Shown here one piece after another: positions 4,750 through 11,500 of a stretch of 13,056 nucleotides of DNA (its first letter is position 1; the number at the start of each line of letters is the position of its first letter). This DNA comes from Baffinella frigidus (Eukaryota; Cryptophyceae; Cryptomonadales; Baffinellaceae). The stretch is from NCBI GenBank assembly GCA_026770585.1, contig MU647183.1:74235-87290 (forward strand). The letters are read 5' to 3'. The position numbers were made by a program, and so were the translations under genes. The notes beneath the pieces are model-generated. The model did not search any database. It saw only the letters and a program-made list of their open reading frames with translations, and had not been told where the DNA came from.

Positions 4750-7700
4750 GTGCGCGATGAGATCCTGGATTAGTTGTGCACCCGCGGCGGCGCCTGTAGA
4801 GCCACGGCTACCCGGACGACGTGTCCGCTCAAGCCGCCCCTGAGCATCTCCTCGCTCCTCCCAGGTGGAGCAGAACCCCTTGCAGCCGACGTCGCCGGGC
4901 GGGGCGGACAAGCTGCAGTTTATGGCAAAGTTCGTCTTCTCGAACCATGTGGGAGGGATCGGCGTGATCGATCTGGACGTCAAAGTGCGATCAGGTCACC
5001 CCCCTAAAACCCGAACCCTGTCACAACCCTAACCCCTAAGCTGCTCTTTCTCAAGCACCCCTCAACCCTCAACCCTAACCCTCAACCCTAACCCTAATCC
5101 CTAAACCCTAACCCCCAACCCTGTCGCAAACCTTCACATGTGTCTCAACCCTAAACTCCGAACCCTAAACCCTGAGCTGCTCTCGCACCCCCTGACCCCT
5201 TAACCCAGACCCTACACCCAAAACCCCACTCCCCAGTCCCTAATCCCTAATCCCGAAACCTCTCTTCTGATTTCCAAAGTGCGATCAGGTCACATGAGCC
5301 TCAACCCTAAACTCCAAACTTATCTCAGAAAACGAGTTCTAAAACTCATTTTCTTAAGTCAATTCCCCTACAAATTCGTCAACTTATTCTTTACTCTCCG
5401 CATAAGTTGACAAATTTGTAGGGGAATTGACTTAAGAAAACGAGTTTTAGAACTCGTTTTCTGAGATAAACCCCGAGCTGCTCTTTCTCCCTAAACCCCA
5501 AACCCCTAACCAAACCCTAAACCCTAATCCCTAAACCCTAAACCCTAAACCCGAAACCCTAAACCCTAAACCCTAAACCCCAAACCCCCAAATAAACACT
5601 AAACCCTCAATCCCCAACCCCAACCCCCAAAGCCGCACCGAGCAGGGGCCGCAGGGACGCACGTGCTGCTGTTCGATGATACAAAGTGGCCCAGCATTTG
5701 GGCGCGACGAGCATCAATTCCGTGCTCCGAGGTGAGGGTTTGGGCTTCAGGATTTAGGGTTTGGGGTGTTGCTGATTGATGACACGAAGTGGCCGAGCAT
5801 TTGGGAAAGACGAGGGACGGTCCCGTGCTCCGAGGTCCTCTAAACACTAAACCCTAAACCCTAAACCGTGAGCCCTACACCCTAAACCGTGAGCCCTAAA
5901 CCCTACACCTGAAACACTAAACTCTAAACCCTAAACCCTAAACCCTACGCCCGAAACACTAAACTCTAAACCCTAAACCCTTAAAACCGGAGACAATTGG
6001 CATGGTTTCCCCAACGTTTAGGGTCCAGGGTTTAGGATTTAGGGTTTAGGGTTTAGGGTTTGATGATACACAGTGGCCGAGCATTTGGGCACGACGAGGG
6101 ACGATTCCGTGCTCCGAGGCGAGGGTTTCAGGGTGCAGGGTTTGGGGTTTGGGGTCTAGAGTTTGAGGTTTAGGGTTGAGGGTTTGGGGTCTATGGGTGC
6201 TGGATAAAGAGGAGCTCAGGGGCTAAAGTTGGTGTTTGGTGTTTGGTGTTTAGGTTTAGGTCTTTTAGGTTTAAGCTTTGGAACTGAGGGTTTAGGTTGT
6301 ATGCCGTGATTAACAGTCCCAAGAGTTCCCTAGGTTTCAGGGTTAACAGAACTCTTGGCACTCTGAATCAGTCAAGTCAAAAATAAATTCTGGACCTAAC
6401 ATCGTTCTGAATCCCGTACAAACAGGTGGTCTCGAAAGCGCGCGGGTTTCAAGAACCACGGCTTAAAATTTTGGATCACGGCCCCTAGAATCTTTCTGAC
6501 CTAAACTCGTTCTTATCTAAAATCGTTGAAACCTAAAATCGGTGTAACGGCAGGTGATATCGAAAGCGCGGGGGTTTCAGGACGTGCACGCGTTCCGGAG
6601 TCTCCCGGTCCTAATCCCTAAACCCTCAACCCCAAACCCTAAACCCGGAACCCGGAACCCTGATCCCGGAACCCTAAACCCTAATCCCGGAACCCTAAAC
6701 CCTAAAACCGGAACCCGGAACCCGGAACCCGGAACCCTAACCCCTAGCCTCTAACCCCTAACCCCCAACCCTAACTTTTAAACCCCAGACCCTAAACCCT
6801 ACATTCCTAAACCCTACACCCTACACCCAACACCCTACACCCTACACCCTAAACCCCAAACCCTACACCCTACACCCTAAACCCTAAACCCCAAACCCTA
6901 AACCCTAAACCCCAAACCCTAAACCCTAAACCCTAACCCAGGTCGGCACGAGCCACAAGACCACTGCCCTCCGGGACAGGTAAGCGATCCACGGTTTCCA
7001 CTGTTACCCAATACCACCACTAGCAAACCCCTTCGAAGCAAACCCCTACGAAGCAAACCTCTACGAAGCAAACCCCTGGGTGCGCTGGGGTGGGGGGTCG
7101 GCGTTGACCGTTCTCCACTGTTACCTAAAGTTAACAGAGGTTCCACGTTTGCTTTGAGACGTCCCACTCTCAACCTTTGTCTCGGTGGGCAGCGCTCTTC
7201 CGCACCCACCCACCCTGATTCTGATAAGCTCAGGACTTTGAGGAGCTAGAAGGGTTCTACTGAGTTAGAAGCCTCCAAATTAGAGCCGTACAGCGATCCA
7301 CGGACTCTGAGTAGCTAGAATGGTTCCACTGAGTTCATCCGGGGAACCCTATTTTTCTTTCATTCGATGGCAATGAAAATTGCTACGCAGTTCGTTCTTA
7401 CTAGTAATATTAAATCATTCGTGTAGTAATTTTCATTGGAATCAAATGAAAGAAAAATAGGTTTCTCCGGATAAGAGTTAGAAGCCTCCTAAATAGAATC
7501 TTTTGAATGATACCAACTAACGAGAGCTCTCGTAAATGTTGGTAGAGCGCTGCGCAGAGAAGTCGGCCACGGGAAATAATGAAAAAATGAGAAATTGGAG
7601 ACATTTTGTCAACTTATGAGAAATTTAATACCATGTCAACTTATGAGAAATTCAGTACCAATTTCTCAAAAGTGGCTCCAATTTTCCCATTTCCCCATTT

Positions 7701-8515
7701 TCCGGTGGCCAACTTCTCTGCACAGCGCTCTATCATTAAAAGGGATCTATCTTGCTCTGGCAGGTGCCGCAGAGCTATCCAGGACTCTGAGTAGCTAGAC
7801 GGGTTATACTGAGTCAGAGGCCTCCAAAATAGAGCCTTGAATTTATCCATGGACTCTGGGTAGCTAGAAGGGTTCTACCAAGAACCGGAAAGCTGTGCAT
7901 AGACTCTGATTAGCTAAAAGGGTTATACTGAGTCAGGTCTCCGAGACCTAACTGTCTCTAATTAGAGATTTGAAGCGATCCATGGACTCTTGAGTAGCTA
8001 GAAGGGGTCAGGGGTCAGGGTTCAGGGTTCAGGGTTTTGGGTTTCGAGTTGAAGGGTTTGGGTTTAGGGTTTAGCGAGGGGTTGAGCCATCTCGGGGTTT
8101 AGGGTTTGGACTTTAGGGGGTTGGGTTTGGGTTTTGGGTTTGGGGTTCGATTTTTAGGGTTTCGGATGTGGGGTCTGGGATTTGGAATTTGGGGGTTGGG
8201 GTTTGGGGTTGAAGCTTTAGGGTGTTTAGGGGTTAATGGGTTTACCACAAGACGACTGACATACGCGCCACACTGTGGACTACAGAGTCTTTTTACAAGT
8301 CCGTAGCGTCGTAGGGGTGCATACACGGCGGTCGTATCGGTACTAACAACCGTCTCTCTCTCTGACGCGCTCTCTCGCGCTCTCCCTCTCTCTCTCTCTC
8401 TCTCCTCATCTTCTCCCTCGCGTGAACAGTATCAGGCCGCATACATGGTACGTGGCCGCCGTCAGCTGCGAGGAGCCAATCGACATGGAAAGGACCCTCA
8501 CTGTCTCTCTCTCTG

Positions 8516-8558
<43 letters not shown>

Positions 8559-11500
8559 ACCGTCTCTCGCGTGAACAGTATAAGGTCTCTCTCGTGAACA
8601 GTATCAGCATGAACGTTAACATAACGTCGCACGCGTGAACAGTATCAGGCCGCACACATGGTACGTGGCCGCCGTCAGCTGCGAGGAGCCCATCGACATG
8701 GAATGGACCCTCACTTTCACCCAGGTCCCCCAACTCTCTTTTTCTTCTTTATTACTCTCGATACAGGTCCTAAATCAGGCCCTTGAGCCTTGAGTTGAGT
8801 CCAACTCCTCACCCCTTAACCCTTAACCTCACTTTCACGCAGGCTCCTCCCAACCCTAACCACACAGCGGCAACCCACGCAGCGGACTTCGACGGGTTTT
8901 CGAATAACCCCTAGGCGCTAAGACCTAGGACCCTACGGTAGGCAATCCGTAGGGACATAGGGGGGTTCCTACGGATACGGTCCCTCCCAAACCCCGAACC
9001 CCAAACCATATACCCCTGAGGCAGAGTGGACCCTAACCTTCACCCAGGTTCGTCTCAACCCTAAAACGTGAAACCCCTTTAACGTGAACCCCTTTTTAAA
9101 AAACCTTAAACGTAAACCCCTTTAAACAAGAACCCCTTTTTAAAAAACCTCAAACGTGAAACCCCTTTAAACCTTAAACCGTGTAAATCCTGCGTTTCTC
9201 GGATAGCGAGGGGGCAAATGGATCGGGTAAGTTTGCGTCGTGTCCAAGTTGTGGGGGCCGACACTCCAAATTGGAGTTTCAGCGCCCACAACTTCTTTTT
9301 TAGACCACACCTTTAGACTTCCTTTTTAGACCACAACTTGGACACGACTCGTCATGTGCACCTCCTGAATTACAAAGATCCGTTTGCCCCCTCGCTATCT
9401 GACCAAGGACCCTCGTCCTCAAGGTCCGCAGACCCTGCACCTTAATCTCTAAACCCTAAACCGTAAATTATACACCCGAAACCCGAAACCCTAAACCCCA
9501 AACCCTAAACCCTAAACCCTAAACCCCAAACCCCAAACCCCAAACCCATACACCCTAAACGCTAAACTTCAAGTCCTAAACCCCAAACAACAAACACCAC
9601 GCAACCAACAACAAAATAAAAATACCAGAAACCCCTCCCGGCAGCCGGGTAGATCTCATCTCGGAAGATAACTGAATCAGTTCCTTTTCAATAGGAGGTT
9701 GAATAGGAGAAATTAGTTAGGGCATAGTAAATTTAATTAGTCCTCCTATTTAAATGAAAACGCTAATTAGGGAACTGATTCACTTATCTTTCGAGATGAG
9801 ATCGCAGCTATCCCTCGACTTGAAGGGGCAGCGCACCCCTATGCCCTGAACCCTGAACCCTAAACCCCAAACCCCCAACCTCAACCCCGTACCCTCAACC
9901 CCTGAAACACCGTGCACCATACACTTCACGCCCCAACCGCTAACCCCAACCCCTAAACTTATCTCAGAAAACGAGTTCTAAAACTCGTTTTCTTAAGTCA
10001 ATTCCTCTACAAATTCGTCAACTTATTCTTTACTCTCCACATAAGTTGACAAATTTGTAGGAGAATTGACTTAAGAAAACGAGTTTTAGAACTCGTTTTC
10101 TGAGATAAAAACCGCACCCCGCCTCGGCAGCCGGACGGCCTGGCCCTAACCCCTAACCCCCAACCCCTAGCAGACCCTGGCCCTAACCCCTAACCCCTAA
10201 CCCCTAACCCCTAACCCCTCAACCCCAAACACAGCCGGATGGATCGCAGCTGTCCTTCGACCTCCAGGGGCAACGCACAACCTACACCATCCTGGTCGTG
10301 CTCCTCCTCCTGCTCCTCCTCGCCCACGGCTACGCCCATCAGGTTCTACCACTGCCATAGAACGCGCTCAGACGCACCTGAGAGCGTCCGGGGGAGGACG
10401 CCCAGGAGTTGTAGAGCGTTTGCGGTAATTGTTGTCCGTTTTGGACGTACGGTTTTCCGGTTTCCCGGTTTTCATTTGCCCCCCCCCCCCGTTTCATTTG
10501 TACCAGAGAAGTGTGCATTTAAAATATTCAACGACCTTTACAACATTTTAAAAACCGGAAAACCGGAAAACCGTACGTCCAAAACGGACAACAATTACCG
10601 CAAACGCTCTAGCTCTTCCTCGGGTGGACTGTTCTCAAGTTGACAGGACTGTTCTTAAGTTTACAGTACACCATCCTGGTCGTGCTGCTGCTCCTGCTCC
10701 TCCTCCCCCACGGGTACGCCCACCAGGTTCACTTTGGCGCGCCCCGTTGACTTTTGCGATTGACCACCTTCAGGTCTAGCGTAGGGAATCACACCTGGTG
10801 CCTTATGCAAGTAGGAGCGCCGTGTGTTGAGGAAAAAGTGCTGAATGCGCTTTCCCTGCCATTATCGGTGCTGTGTGGTGTGCGAATACAGTCCTGGTCG
10901 TGCTGCTCCTCCTCCTCCTCGCCCACGGATACGCTCACCAGGCGTGGTTCCCTGCGCCAGACCTGAAAGTGGTCAATCGCAAAAGTCAACTTCAAGTGAA
11001 CCTCGTGCCAACTTTTGGCAAAAACGCTCAGATTCTGAGCGTTTTCCTGTTGTGTCAACTTATGATTGCTCCCGGTCACGTCTAAAGCAGTAAGTACTCC
11101 CAGAAACCCTTCATCGCCCCCAACCCCTTCTTTATCGACCCTAAACCCCAAACCCTAAACCCCAAACCCTCAACCCTCAACCCTAAACTGGGTTCTCAGA
11201 ACCCAGAACCCGTCACACGTTCCGTGGGTGGGGCCCTGGGCGCCTAAACCCCAACTCTGTACTTATCTCAGAAAAGGGATTCTAAAATCCGTTTTCTTAA
11301 GTCAATCCCCCTTCAAATCTGTCAACTTATGCGAAGAGAAAAGAATAAGTTGACGAATTTGTGTAGGAATTGACTTAAGAGAACGAATTTTAGAATCCCT
11401 TTTCTGAGATAAGTACCGCTGTACTAGCATGTCAACTTGACAATATTATCCGGGAACAAGTATTTTTCTTTTAAAAGCTGGCAATGAAAATTACTACACA

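Larger units (their letters stand above)
7230..8012. repeat. About 70-bp tandem repeat array in gene B intron 5 (six units)
   Basis: Units begin near 7231, 7301, 7782, 7852, 7901 and 7984 with GGACTCTGAGTAGCTAGAAG, then GGTTCTACTGAGTTAGAAGC and CTCCAAA. The unit start AGCGATCCACGG copies the start of intron 5 right after the exon 5 donor (6982-6994). MITE D3 and element T1 have inserted into it. Confidence 0.85.

Noticed and set aside
6554-6754. Long open frame running from exon 4 into Pro-Asn-Pro-Gly repeats
   Set aside because: After residue 18 it is only the CCCTAAA/CCCGGAAC array read in one frame; the family has no such repeat. Only 6554-6607 is kept as an exon.
8106-8306. Gly-Leu-Gly-Phe repeat protein
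   Set aside because: Direct translation of GGGTTTGGG/TTTAGGG-type repeat; not a gene.
10239-10643. 134-codon plus frame over exon 7 and element T2
   Set aside because: Out of frame with the TM1 exon and mostly a translation of the T2 inverted repeat.
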